This document shows positions 42,457 through 54,471 of a stretch of DNA of 64,000 nt, piece by piece (position 1 is the first letter of the stretch; each line of letters opens with the position of its first letter). Source of the DNA: Trichobilharzia szidati (Eukaryota; Platyhelminthes; Trematoda; Strigeidida; Schistosomatidae); the NCBI GenBank assembly GCA_944472155.2, contig OX235273.1, positions 104,802,582 to 104,866,581 on the forward strand, written 5' to 3'. The position numbers and the translations under genes are program-made. A model generated the notes under the pieces. It searched no databases and was not told the DNA's origin. It saw only the letters and a program-made list of their open reading frames with translations.

Positions 42457-43097
42457 AACAGTATTTTTTACTGGGTGACAAAGTTTCGAATACAGATCTT
42501 TACTGGTCATCATCGTATGATCAATTGTAAACACAACTTTAGAACTTGACTTTCCTTCTATGGTTCTTACCCTTCTTTCCCACATTTTTCGTAAGGATAG
42601 AATTTCGCACATATCCCGGACAGGTGTTGAATCATTCCTATTGGAGGTATTCTCAATTGATTAGATAAATAAAGCTCCCGTTATCAGTCTCTTCTTTTAC
42701 CATGTTATATTAGATTTTAAGATCTGAACCATCTTGTTGTGTGGTTTTATGGAAATGCATGTAGTGATACAGTCGAGGTATTTTATAGATTAATACTATT
42801 ATTGCTGTACGAGGATAGGATAAGATGTCTTAAAATCCAATATAGCATGGTGGAGGGAGAGGCTGATAACGGGAGCTTCATTAATCTAATCAGTTGAGAA
42901 CACATCCACTAGGAATGATTTAACACCTGGACCGGATATCTGGAAAATTCTATCCTTACAACATATGTGAGAAAGAGGGTTTGAGAACTATAGAAAAAAA
43001 GTCAAGTTCTGAAGTTGTGTAGTTACAATTGATGATACGATTATCAACAGTAAAAGATTGTTTCCGAAACTCTGTTATCCAGTAAAGAATACTGTCT
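42457..43097. repeat. Large inverted repeat (foldback), arms about 270 bp
   Basis: Left arm 42457-42722, spacer about 103 bp, right arm 42826-43097. Arms pair along their length at roughly 80% by eye (GCTCCCGTTATCAG, CGTAAGGATAGAATT and AATCATTCCTA on the left have reverse complements on the right). No coding frame and no known LINE or SINE sequence. Confidence 0.85.
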
Positions 43098-43099
43098 CA

Positions 43100-46000
43100 T
43101 TGCATGATATATTCAATAAAGAATTACGTAGTATCACAGTGTCTAAGTTTTACACACATTTATTTGACATAATATTCTAAGTATAATCTCAAAATTAATT
43201 TCGTATCAACATACGAAGATACCAATGGTTAGAACCTGTGAACTTCCCGTTTCTTCGGTCTCATGAGTTGTATCAAGATGGTCAAGTGCAGACACAAATT
43301 CTAAATGATACACACCAATTGATAGATAGCTAGACATCTTGTTGGTTTTAAACATGACCAGAGAGAGAAAATTCGGGCAAAGAATGGATCGGAAACTATT
43401 CAGCGAACAAGCAAATGCAAGGGATACAAGCTTTAAACCGTCGAACTGACATCATAGTGCTCTAATTCTTGTTCAGTATACCTGCAGTGTCTTCTAATTT
43501 ATTAGCCAACTAGCTCAAAAAGCAAGACTTCATAAGTACACATTATGTTATCTATGCACCACATCCTAATTTCAGTCAAAAGGTATCTTGACATCAGAAG
43601 AGAGCGAATTACGTGAATTTAAAAATAACTCCGAGAAATGGTCCGCAACATCCCAGCACCAATAACGGTTCACTGAGAATTGAAGTCAGGAGATATGACC
43701 AATCAACAGCTTTATGCACACTTCAACGCCATCTCCTCTGACTTCAAATACATGATGATACGAAAATATGGCGACCGAAAACTGTTTACATACCAAGTGA
43801 GACCTTTGTCGTTCCCTGGTTTGTGTTTTCAGCCTGTCATAGCTGTTATAAAAACACCATTTAGTGCGTTTTCAATTTCTGAGAAGTGGCTATTTTGTCT
43901 GCACTGTAGCACTGGTGAAAACTGTTTACGATACCTGAAGACTTACCAATGACGACATTCACTTACATAAAACCCGGTTGCACATTGTCGTATGTTTGAA
44001 GAGCATTTTGTCACTAGTGACGGCCAATGAGATCTGGGTATCAAATGTCACAGCCATTAGAACACTCATTATCCGACGAACAAAATCTACTAAGTAACTG
44101 AGATCTGCAACAGCACTCTGATAACACTCTTCAGATAACTTAGTTTCAAAGCCGGGTATCGTGGAGTTTCTAGCTATCCGTCATACTCAAGATTTCTGCG
44201 GGATTTCAACGCGATGTGTATGTATGAAGTTTTACTTTTTGGTAACGGGATAGTTCATGCATAAGTTAGAGCGCACCGTAGAAAGTTTGTCAACCTAGGA
44301 AGAATAAGTCCTGTGTGCGCATGTATACCCAAAGGTTTTTGGTGTTTTTCAACTTGATGTTTCTTCGGTGCATCCGAGGATTTCGCTATGACGAAAATGA
44401 AAGACAATTCAGTGGAGGAAATTTTCTTTATCGATGAAATCATCTTTAGAGGATGTACGACCGTATTTATATTTACCAAAACCGCGTAGTAGTCTATTAC
44501 TGAGTAATTACTCGGAAGTGGTTTCTAAAGATAAAAATTACGTAAGGGTCAACGATACAATTGAACGGTTTGGGATATGATAATGTGGAAATTAATACTT
44601 GTTGAGAATTAAGGGAGTTAGGTGTGTGCTAGACAAGAGTGAAGAGGGTGCGAAAAGAAATTAGTAGAGTATACAAAATGAACATGTAAGAGTGATAGTA
44701 GTGACTTAATTACTAGAAATAGAAGCGAACGAGTAAGAAAGAGATTAGCACTGTGGTTGAGTAAGAGACTGAACAAACCTTTTCTGCAGACAGTCCGAGA
44801 TTTTATTGACAAATCGTTCTATAGTGAGCGGATAATCAGTAGATGCATGGAGGTGCTAGTGCCGCTTTGGGCCACTTGAAAAGAAAGCCCCACCAGAGTC
44901 GTATTTTAAAATGATCTCAAAGGTGAGTGAATGGCACATGGTATTACGTTTCGGAATATGTATACGGCACAGGCACTGACGATTCGTCAATATAGACCCC
45001 AGCTCTATGTAAAAAAGAGGTTTATTTAGTTTCCTGTTCTATCATCATTTTAATTTTGATCCTGATAGTTCATTTCAGCAATTAAGTCAGTATCATCACT
45101 CCTACACGTTCCTTTTGTTCATTCCGTCAAGTTTGTTTCTTGCTATCACCACAATTATCAAGTGGACACTCAACTAATCTAGTTCACATAAGCAACAATT
45201 TCCACCTTATCAAATTTTAAACCCTAGGATGAGTGTATCCGAATCTTCGGATACTCTCATCCTTCTATTGTGTCGTTGGTTATTTATGAAGACACAAACA
45301 CTGTAGACAAAAATTCTCGAAATAGTGGAGAAGGATTTCATGAATTTTCTCCTTCGAATTATCGTTTCATACGGTGTAAGAACAATACGCTTACCTCCTG
45401 ACATACAATTAGCACGTTTGATTTAGCGCAAGGACGATTCCGCGTCACTTGACCTAAAGTGTCTTGATGTAGCTTAACAAATTTTAGTCTAAAAAGTCTC
45501 TAGACAGTTAGCAGGTAAACAACAACAATAATTTGAGAACTTTAGTATTGATTTTGGGTAGTAAACGGTGCTTAAATGATAAACAAATCTGACTGTGTTT
45601 CCACATAGTGTCTGGATGATATAACGTAACCCCAATTAAAGTTTCGCGAGAAACATATGTTCTCGAGTATCTTCACAAACTGTGCGCTTTCAAAACCTTG
45701 AGTTTCTCAGGTGTTGGTGGGTTCTCAATACATGATGTCAAGGTATCCGCTTTGTAACAGTTGTGGCATTTAGTATGACTTCGATACAGCTTAACGATTT
45801 GTTTGCCAGCTTCATTAACATAGTCATGCGATTATTCCTAATATCCTTTCGTTAGCCATCCGTTGACTTAAATATTGATGACAGATTAAAACTGTATGGT
45901 TGCAGTCTTTCATGGCACGAAAAAGAATCAGACCGGTAAGGTGAATTCCTGATCCTCAGTGCGTTTAAAGGACCTAGTTCTGTCACAGTTTTACGATTCA

Positions 46001-46240
46001 TTTAGGGTCGAAATAAAAGTTAGAATAAACAGTCACTCTCAGGATGTATCTGACAGCCTGTGTCATCTACCAGTGAGTTTATTGAGTCTGTTGAAGAAAA
46101 ATTCAGTTAGCAGAAATTATCACGTTGAGGACCCTCATGATATAAGAAATGTGTATATTTTATTGTCACAGACTGTACCAGTCAAAATGAAGTATACTGG
46201 TATGAGCACTGAAAATGAGCCAACAAAGCCAGTTTAAGAT
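43100..46240. other. No recognised gene
   Basis: Several frames of 60-92 codons, none with a known motif. It contains a strong short hairpin at 45226-45263. Confidence 0.35.
45226..45263. repeat. Near-perfect 18-bp hairpin
   Basis: AGGATGAGTGTATCCGAA pairs with TTCGGATACTCTCATCCT across a TC loop, with one mismatch. Confidence 0.85.
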
Positions 46241-46244
46241 TAGA

Positions 46245-46590
46245 TGACATTGATTACAGAAGCGTCGAAAAAACCTGGGAGTACTGGACAGCAGCTTCAT
46301 CCTAGTTCCAAACTCTTATTCAGCACGTACCCACTGGGGATTGAAACCAGGACCTCCCAGATACAAGGTGAGCTCGCAGGCACTTCAGCCGCTGGGGACC
46401 CGGTACAATGGCCCATGAATTCAAAATTCTATCAATTCAATATATGGCGCGACCAATAGCGAATGTCATTGGTGGGCATTTGTTTTCGCACCAAACCTGC
46501 TGTACCCGCACTGGTCACGACTTCCCACTAGAACCCAGGTACCTATCCACTGAATAGAGCCAGTCGTTAGTATCAGGCTAATATTCAAGT
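46245..46590 (-). mobile_element. Hammerhead-type SINE, decayed long form
   Basis: Core remnant GGGAGTACTGGACAGCAGCT (46278-46297 on plus). The head region has GCCGCTGGGGACCCGG, and the right part (GGTCACGACTTCCCACTAG) is shared with 27.36-27.39 kb. Confidence 0.7.
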
Positions 46591-46850
46591 GTTGGTCTAT
46601 AGGGAATTGACTGATTATCTGCAGCCAGCTGTCACATTCTAAATAGGATGCCAGAATGGTGAACTAAACACGAAGACCGCAGAGTGTGAACCTCGGTAGG
46701 TGCGTACAGGTGAGGAGTTCCAGACTAGGCCAAAACAGCTGTCTAGCATTGCGGGTTTTTCAGTGGTTCTCTAAACAATGTCAGCTCATGACGGAATCCT
46801 GTAGCCAGTCAGTTCCCTGCAAACCAACACCGAAATAGGAACCAATCTGG
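46590..46850 (+). mobile_element. Hammerhead-type SINE, plus orientation, with inverted ends
   Basis: Core remnant GTAGGTGCGTACAGGTGAGG then AGGCCAAAACAGCTGTCTAG (46697-46746). The ends AGTGTTGGTCTATAGGGAAT and TTCCCTGCAAACCAACAC are inverted copies of each other. Confidence 0.7.
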
Positions 46851-48475
46851 TACGATCCACATGAGTTGCTGCCTTCATCTCTGTGGTTCAGTAAACTTCA
46901 GTGAGTTATGAACGTCAAATTACTAATTAGCGCAACGAATTCTAAGGTGCGGTGAAACGATAACGCAATACGAGTTACCTTTTCCCACGTTACTTGAAGA
47001 CCAGTGGACTGACATTAACGCACGTGCCACTTACGTAGATATTTTAAACGCCCCATTCTTGAAAAGCATCCCCCTCAGAAGTTTCGGGACATTTTACAAA
47101 GCAGAAGCGGGTTGGAAATCCGTCAGGCTATTGTGACATGTCAACTGGAATTTGTGAGAACTTCTTATCTGTCGCATTAATTCGAAGTCGCCGTAAATAT
47201 GTGCTTTTTAGGAAACGTGTTTATTTGCTTTCGCGATGATGTAAGATAAGTCGTAGATCTAGACGTGAAATACTGAGATGATTTTACCTCCTCGGAACAG
47301 ATTGATTACAATGGGTCTGCAACATATGGGCTTTTCGGGTTGCATCTTGGTTAACCGACTCTTCTATCAAAACAGTTATCCAAGTTACTGGCCGATAACG
47401 CTTATTATCTCAGAGCGAATTCATTCAGTCGGCGTTTATTTTGAAAGCACACTTGTGAAAAAGTGAAGCGAGGAAACCTGGTTGGATAGATAGAAGGGCA
47501 TCCATCATTCAGGGTCTTTGAGGATAGAAAGAGAACCTTGCAAGTAGTAAAGGGGGCCTTGTTCTCTAGGAAACCTGTTAGCTACGCTGCTTGAATGATT
47601 TCAACCATGTTTCCGACAGGCTTCGACTAGAGATTACTCCCACGATTGTAATGTGACCATCTATCCTGATAGATTTGGGTTCTAGATAGACTCTGCTGGA
47701 TCTTTAGCATTTCCCACCTAATTCAGTGGCCACACTGCCCTTAACACCACCCCAACGAGCAAAAGGAGAATACGAATCTCAAGGCCGCTCAAAGGTGTAT
47801 TTGTCAGCGGTGACGGGGATGGATTACAGATATTCACGATCATACCACAAACCTACCACTGAGCTCTTGTCCCTTAAGAACTACGTTGACCACCATGTGT
47901 TTCAGTCCACAGTGATAAATAAATTGGTCGTTAGCAGTGAAACGGCTGAGGTCCAATTGGCTTGACAAACTTCAATGGTCCCCCACAGTTCCTGCTTGGT
48001 TACTCATTTCATCCTTCTGAGTTCCTTAATTGCTTGCCATAGGATTCTGGTTTCAGACGTTACATATCACTTGAATTTTCTTCCGTTGTGAAACTAAAGT
48101 TTTGTTGCTCAAAGTTTGCGTTCACCTCATTTGGGATCACTTGTTTTTAATTATTAGCGGGCCTCGACTGATCAACTTAAATTACAAAGGATGAGGCGAT
48201 AATTCACTTGAAGAGATCTTGAACGAGAATTTTGTCTTGACCGTGCTGAGAGTCACAATACACCGAGTCACTCTGGAGGATACCTTTTAAGCCAAATTTT
48301 ATTTTTAGTAAGCATTAACCAATTATCCTCTGCACCACTGCATACCAGTGGTTAAATCTGCCTCAGGAATCGACTACATTCTTGGAAATAATAAAACCCG
48401 GCTGCTAAAGAATATTACTAGATGAGTGAGTTGGCCACCAGTTCCCTGAAGAAATTTTCGGTTGTTTGGAGTTGC
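46850..48475. other. No recognised gene
   Basis: A 79-codon plus frame at 47726-47965 (SAVTGMDYRYSRSYHKPTTE) lacks any recognised motif. Nothing else was seen. Confidence 0.3.
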
Positions 48476-48479
48476 GTAC

Positions 48480-48692
48480 CCGTTATTCTTCAAAACTTTT
48501 ATTTGTATTTTGCTATGGCTTGGTTCCACATAATATTTTGGTACGAGTATGGAATTTTCAGCATGTGATATCGGCAGCCCAAATTTAGCAGGCCGACCAT
48601 TGATATTAGGTGTGCGTTGGCCGTGGTTCAAACCCCGGACTACGTGTATGGTTGGCGAGCATCCCACTGCTGTGCCACGTACATAACACACT
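48480..48692 (-). mobile_element. SINE with tRNA-Gly-like head and LINE family B tail, second copy
   Basis: Minus strand: head ACGTGGCACAGCAGTGGGAT ... GGGGTTTGAACCACGG, body GGGCTGCCGATATCACATGC, tail TGAAAATTCCATACTCGTAC. Same architecture as 33520-33725. Confidence 0.8.
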
Positions 48693-48904
48693 CGAAGTCC
48701 TCATGTCCTAAGTCATCTGCTACTTCAGGAAGGATGGTGTTTTCCTTCATCTTCGTGTCACTATATCTTTTTGATCGCACACTGTATCATTTACACTATA
48801 CACCACGAAAAAACGTTATTTTTGATGGAAAAACGTACTGCACATTTCTAGGTAGGGAACAGATATTGGTTCATAAATGTAACAGAAGCAAATAAAATAT
48901 AATT

Positions 48905-49156
48905 ATATTTCAGTAGTTTACACACAATGGTAAGTTTTGTTATTGGTAATATTTCGAGCGAAATAACTGCCCGTGTTCACACCACTGTTGGAATTGTTTT
49001 ATTCACACATTTATGATTTGTACTGATGTACATAGTTCATTATTTTTGCTCATTCATGTTTTTTTGTATTTGAGTTATATTTTTACGTTCGTTCATGTTT
49101 TTGTATCCAGTACCAATAAAAAAACTTATCATTGTGTGTAAACTATTGAAATGTAA
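48905..49156. repeat. Inverted repeat with 45-bp arms
   Basis: 48907-48951 (AGTAGTTTACACACAATGGT) is the reverse complement of 49108-49155 (ATCATTGTGTGTAAACTATT). The spacer contains TTTCGAGCGAAATAACTG. Confidence 0.8.
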
Positions 49157-49267
49157 TCAAACTTTATTTGATCTAATCCACAGTGCTCAAACTTTTTACG
49201 GATATTAAGTAACGGAAGCAATTAAACTGTCACCAAATTTCATGATTTCTTCACAGAGCGAATACAT

Positions 49268-51345
49268 GTGTTTTTTATTTATGTTATTATTGTTCCCATA
49301 TGGCTTCAAAAGCATGTCTCCATTTTGTCCTATTCTCAATCTTCTTAAAATGCCTACAAGATTGCCGAGAGCCTCTCACCTCCAGTTCACACGATCTTCA
49401 CCAGGCCACACTCGGACCCATATTCATGTCGTTGTTCCCTATTCAGGTTCTTCTCGAGCGATGGCCTACACCGGGTGCGACGTAATTCAGCGGTTTTCTC
49501 AACGCTTGCCCAAACCACCTCTATTTTCCCCTTCATATTTGTTGAGCGATAATTTCTTTGTTGGCTTGTCCCCATAGTCTCTTGCTGCTAATTCTCTCTG
49601 GTTTGCCATTTGATCTTCATTATGGAGAAAAGACAGCTGTTGACATAAATCTGAAGTGGCTTGTTGGAAATGGTTCTCGTGATGTGTGCGTCAAGTTTCT
49701 ATCCTATATAAAAGAAATGACTCAACACTGGTGTTGGAAACGGGAATTTTGTTCCTCATGATGACTACAGTTGATTTCCAGACTGATTTCAGATTGATGA
49801 AAATGTCGCCTTGCCTTTCTGATTCTGCCTTTTTCGTCTTCATCCGTTCCGCCATCTGTGGTTGAAACGATACTGCGTAGATAAGTGAATAAGGTGACGT
49901 CATTTAAATTTCTCCCCTTGATGGTGATTGTTGCTGGTTGTTGTCAGTTGGTTGGTTATCTTCACCGCCACCTTCCACACGCTCATTTGAAATCCTTTCT
50001 TTGCTGCTCCTTGTGCCAGCTGAACGGTTCCGTCTGTGGATCGTCTAGTTTTTATGACTTTGGACGGAAATTAAACACCAAGTTCAGATATTCTGGGGTC
50101 TTCTCGTCTTTCCGACGTATTCAGGTTTTGTCGCTTCCCATAGTCTTCCTAAGAATTCAGTCCACAATCAGTAATATCATCGGTGATTTTTGACTGCCAT
50201 GCCTCACTCCGTATTTTAACTTAAAAGCCGCGTTGAGTACTCGGTTGTGGGTCTTCTGACACGTGCCGTTGCCGTACAGCTGTTGAGTGAGGTTGATAAG
50301 GGTTTGGAGCAGTTTTGAATTAGTTTAAAAATTAAAAATACAAATAGTCCTCCACAATGTAGCATTATATGGCCATTCATATGTTGCAAGTGATTACGGA
50401 GCTCGGAAGGATGAAACAAGCAACCAAGTAGGATCTCCATTTTCTTTATGATTTATTGGGCTTTCTTTATCTACTGAACGATGGATGCTCTTCCGTTTGT
50501 TCGAATGGGTGTTCTTTGCTGCACTTGCCGGCTGCTGTGCTTTTGGAAATAAAGCTTCATTGGCCTTCTACAGTATGGCAGGTCATCAGCTGGTACTTCG
50601 GGCAATTGTTTTGATAGAAAATCGGTTTCTAAAACTTCTCGTTTAGCTCTGTCAATGGGCCTGTCAAAGTCGAGAGGTAGAGGTTTGACTGCCATTCAAT
50701 GTTGTGTTATGTGATGACGATACGTGGAGCTGAAAATTGACCAGCACATGAATTACCTTTCCCGAATCTATCTTGTTCCGGGCTGAGTTCTGCATCTAGT
50801 ACATCTTTTACCCTCGCCAGGATGATGCGATATAGTATTTATCTGGTGCAGACAACATTACTCCGCTGCAGTTCTTGTAGAGGCCTTCGTTTCTGGCAAG
50901 CTGTGCTCCACTTTCTTCAGCAACATTGAGATGAAGTCTATCTGGCTTTTGGTGTGACCGCCTGGTGAAATCCATACTGCCATAGGTATCGTTGTGCCTG
51001 TACACGCTGCTTCCAGGCATCAAATAACTGGAGGCTCAGAAGGGCTCTCCATTATCATTTGCCCCCAGTTTAGCATTCACAACCCTGTTGGGAGCTTGGT
51101 GGTCCCGCCTGGGATATTATCCATTACTGTTTGCAGCTGTCTATAGTAGTCTATTCCGAGTTGTTGGTAGGTACGTGGTGTAAGATAACCGTAACATCCC
51201 TTCCTTTTGAGTTGACTCTTGTTTTCATAATCTTCGAGGAGGTTGGTTCCCACTGCACAAGAGCTTTGGATGCTGTTCAGGATGTCTTGACAACCACTCT
51301 CTCAGTGTTTTCATGGTTTCCGTTTGGGTGTATGGAGTAAATCAC
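49268..51345 (-). mobile_element. RTE-like LINE family D, longest copy, heavily decayed
   Basis: The minus-strand 3' end is at 49268-49300, with a TATGTTCC-like end and AACAATAATAA tail. The ORF region continues to about 51345. RT remnants include RNEGLYKNCSGVMLSAPDKY at about 50890 (RTE 'NYRGITLLSVPGKV' region) and LDAELSPEQDRFGKG-like codons at about 50780. Many frame breaks; dead. Confidence 0.65.
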
Positions 51346-51349
51346 TAAC

Positions 51350-52295
51350 TCTGTAGTTGACAATTAGGCTAGTCCACATGCATTCCATCTGCTCTCTCAT
51401 ATTCCTAGTACTTCAGTGCTATATTCTTTCATTTCTTTAGGCTATCTGAGCACTCTTCACAGTCCCGTACATTGTCCAAACTTTCTTGAATGTGCAGATA
51501 AAGTGGTGTTCGGCTGCACAAGATTTATTGGCTTCGTCCTAAGCAACTCTCAACTTTAGAAGGCAGAAGATCAGCCGAATGAGGAGAACTTCAATGTTCA
51601 AATATTCATTCAAAGCGTATAAAAGGGTTTGAAAAATGAGTAAAATATGTAGACAGAAATATTTGAATCAACTTAGCCCCTCTGTGGTTCAGAAGAATGA
51701 ACTGTAACTTACCTACCTTATTCAAAATTGCATGAAGATGGAGAAATTTGTAAATTCCACTGAATTTCACCTCCAACTATTAGTTTGCTGGTCCTTAATG
51801 ACGAAGACAAGAGAAGATACAACACTGAAAATTGGAATCTTAAGGAACCGGCACGTGGTTGCAGCAATGTACTGAGTTAGTGTATTCCTATAATCTCTTA
51901 ATAGACCTTCACTGAAATACCTCATAGAACCAACCTCAGTATACTCATATTTTTCCTTCTTTGATTAGAGGAGGGCATGGGAAACGTTTGCCTCCCCTGC
52001 AATACTTACACCTATAAATCTGCTCAGCTTTTTGTCAAGACGAGACATAGTGGGTCTTTCACAGATTCGTGAAACATCTTATAGCTAAGCGTATCCTACA
52101 TGTTCAAATTTTTCAGATCTTTGAAATCACTTTTGACCAAACTATCGCCCATGTAATTTGCAACAGCTGTATCCGAGCACTGTTATACTCTGTTAAACCT
52201 TGGTTATCTAAGCCTTTAGTGGGGCCAAAATTTTCTCTTTTCATTCACATTGCTCTCTCCCTTTTAGTCTAGTTTTGTTGAAGAAACAACATCAT
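51350..52295. other. No recognised feature
   Basis: Short frames only. Confidence 0.3.
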
Positions 52296-52299
52296 ATTT

Positions 52300-52470
52300 G
52301 GGGAAAACGTAGCAGTTTTCATGGTAAGACCAATGTGGTTGGCACTACAAATGTACAGCATAATTCCATGGACACTATATCCCCTTCTTGTATATATTTT
52401 GTACTTGTACATTTCATGTAAATTTATGTTTATATGAAAATATACATTATTATTATATATTATGTACTTT
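52300..52470 (+). mobile_element. 3' end of an unidentified LINE/SINE family
   Basis: Ends ACATTTCATGTAAATTTATG then TTATATGAAAATATACATTA and an ATT repeat. The end pattern returns at 52745-52825 (plus) and in the insertion at 54767-55303 (minus). Confidence 0.55.
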
Positions 52471-52499
52471 TAATGATACATTATTCCAGATTGTGTTGT

Positions 52500-52830
52500 A
52501 TTCCACTTTGAAGTTTCTCAAGACATTCTTCTGCCTCTGAAATAGCTTTTAACCATGTGTGGACATAGCTCTTACCTAAATATAGTATTTCCATAGGTTG
52601 GCGCTCAACCTTGATGGTGCTCTTATTGGAGGGTTTATAATTTCACATTTACACGGACCTGTTCTGATTGCTTGCATGGTAATTCATCTATCTAGACTTT
52701 CGAAATAGTACTAAACTATTGATATTTCACGACTATAATTTATACCATTTTTAATTTTGCTTGTAAAAATGGCATGCATTTCATGTAAACTTACCTGTTT
52801 ACATGAAGTAAAAATTACTATTATTAACTC
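52500..52830 (+). mobile_element. Second 3' end of the same repeat family
   Basis: Ends TGTAAAAATGGCATGCATTT then CATGTAAACTTACCTG and ACTATTATTA. The AATGGCATGCATTT block is identical to the LTR insertion near 54815. Confidence 0.6.
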
Positions 52831-53049
52831 ATCACGCATTTGTGCGAAGTGTCAAGAAGAAAAGACCGATTATTCGGCAACTCCATGAATTATTTTCGTC
52901 CTAGCTTTGAGCTTGTTCTTATTTCGCGCATTATCAGCCCTTCGCTGACTATTTAGGTTCCTTGAAAACATTTTATTGATGAATTTATGAGCCTTAAAGA
53001 AGTGGAAAAATTTGTGTATTGTACATGCTATTTTCAATTATTGCCTCCA

Positions 53050-53290
53050 TCACACATGAGACAGCTGTTCGGCGGTAAAATGTCCGCCTTCCACGAATTT
53101 GATCCGGATTCAATTTCTGACCAATGCACTCCTCGACCTTGCTGAGACAGTAGTAAACTCACAGAAAAAACGTAGGCTTAGTGTGAGGCTAGTAACCCTG
53201 AGCTGCGAAAACACAATGCCTCTAGTGAAAACTGAAAGTTCAAACTGGAAGCCATATTTTTCCATCTAAGTGGAAAGGAAATAGAAAAAC
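53050..53290 (+). mobile_element. Decayed SINE, tRNA head plus RTE D body
   Basis: Contains GTGTGAGGCTAGTAACC and an end GAAGCCATATTTTTCCA, degraded versions of the 15.9-16.0 kb SINE. Confidence 0.5.
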
Positions 53291-53489
53291 TGTTCATAGA
53301 TGCCCTTATTTTATTTGTAAATATTTTCGCTCAGCAGACGTATGAAAGTTGAATACAACTAGAACGTTCGTCAAGCTTATACAAATGCTTAACTGATGTG
53401 TGGGAAGAAACATCAAATATCGGTGTTGGTGATTTCTTCATGATTCCGTCCTCTGTACATCTGGCACCAAATGACGTGTTTAGAACATG

Positions 53490-53700
53490 GATTTTCTAGG
53501 GATTTGGATTAACTTCATTTTAGATTTCGTTACAGACTGGTGTCACTTGGAGAATCCTTGGAAACCGTTAGAATCAATGTAAATCCCCACAAAATCCACT
53601 GGACAGATATCGTGAAATGGTAACAAGAACCTATAGCCAGTGGGATCCACCATCATAACGACCAACACCGATTTGCTGTGATCTGAATGCAGGGAACCGA
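53490..53700 (-). mobile_element. Very diverged hammerhead-type SINE
   Basis: Words TTTTCTAGGGATTTGG, CTTGGAGAATCCTTGGAAACC and CCACTGGACAGATATCGT follow the order of the 31.4 kb copy. No core remains. Confidence 0.35.
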
Positions 53701-53984
53701 TCTCTACATTCTACTTTGTAGCTGGCCAAAACTTCTTTAACTTATTTGCACTCACAGAATTGCCCAACGATAGCAGAAATACAGTTATTTGAGATAAAAT
53801 CCATGGCATGAATCTATCATGAATAACCGATATGATCCTCTCTTTTTTCAATATAATTTGTTTACTCCATTCAGCCCAGTATCTTAGTAAAGACACAAGC
53901 TTGGTACACTTACTGGTACCAGGTGATGCATCATCCGAAAATAACAAAACAACAATATGTAAAGAAAGATAGGAACAGAATAAA

Positions 53985-54471
53985 TGACGGTGGTTATTGT
54001 GAAAGCAAGCAAGTACATTTGTGAGGATCGTTCAGCATTCATCACTTCCCACTGTTTTCGGAGCTACAGAAGAAAGGAAGAAATAGCAGCATGTTAGGCA
54101 CTGATCGCTACTCTTGGACATGTCTGATAACGTCTCCAGCCACCGATTTGAACTATCTCTCGGACCACAAGCATGGAGTCGTGATTCAGCAACTGATGCA
54201 AACCGAACACAAATATCGTTCATCCCACAGAGGTTATTCATAAGCTAACCATGTATCCGTTTTTTCTTCTCAGTTCCTGAGCCACCAAACAGTGACAGGT
54301 ACCGGAGCCTATGGGGTGAGACTTGTAGCACGTGTCCAACCCTCCAAAGACGATGTTTTAAGGTGACAACACTCAGTGACCGTTGATCTCTGCCGTGTTC
54401 ATACACATGCGACGGGACACCACAACTGTCTACACGATAATGCCACCTGATGGAAACTATTTCACGAAGGC
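53985..54471 (-). mobile_element. RTE family C fragment abutting the gypsy LTR
   Basis: Minus-strand frames read RLREIVSIRWHYRV ... HRLWRVGHVLQVSPHRLRYL and GPRDSSNRWLETLSDMSKSS, the C-terminal part of the RTE C ORF. It ends exactly where the gypsy 3' LTR begins. Confidence 0.75.

Noticed and set aside
43680..43952. 90-codon plus-strand frame
   Set aside because: No motif, no supporting context; similar frames are expected by chance in 64 kb.
47726..47965. 79-codon plus-strand frame, perhaps a transposon piece
   Set aside because: Could not be tied to any element or protein family.
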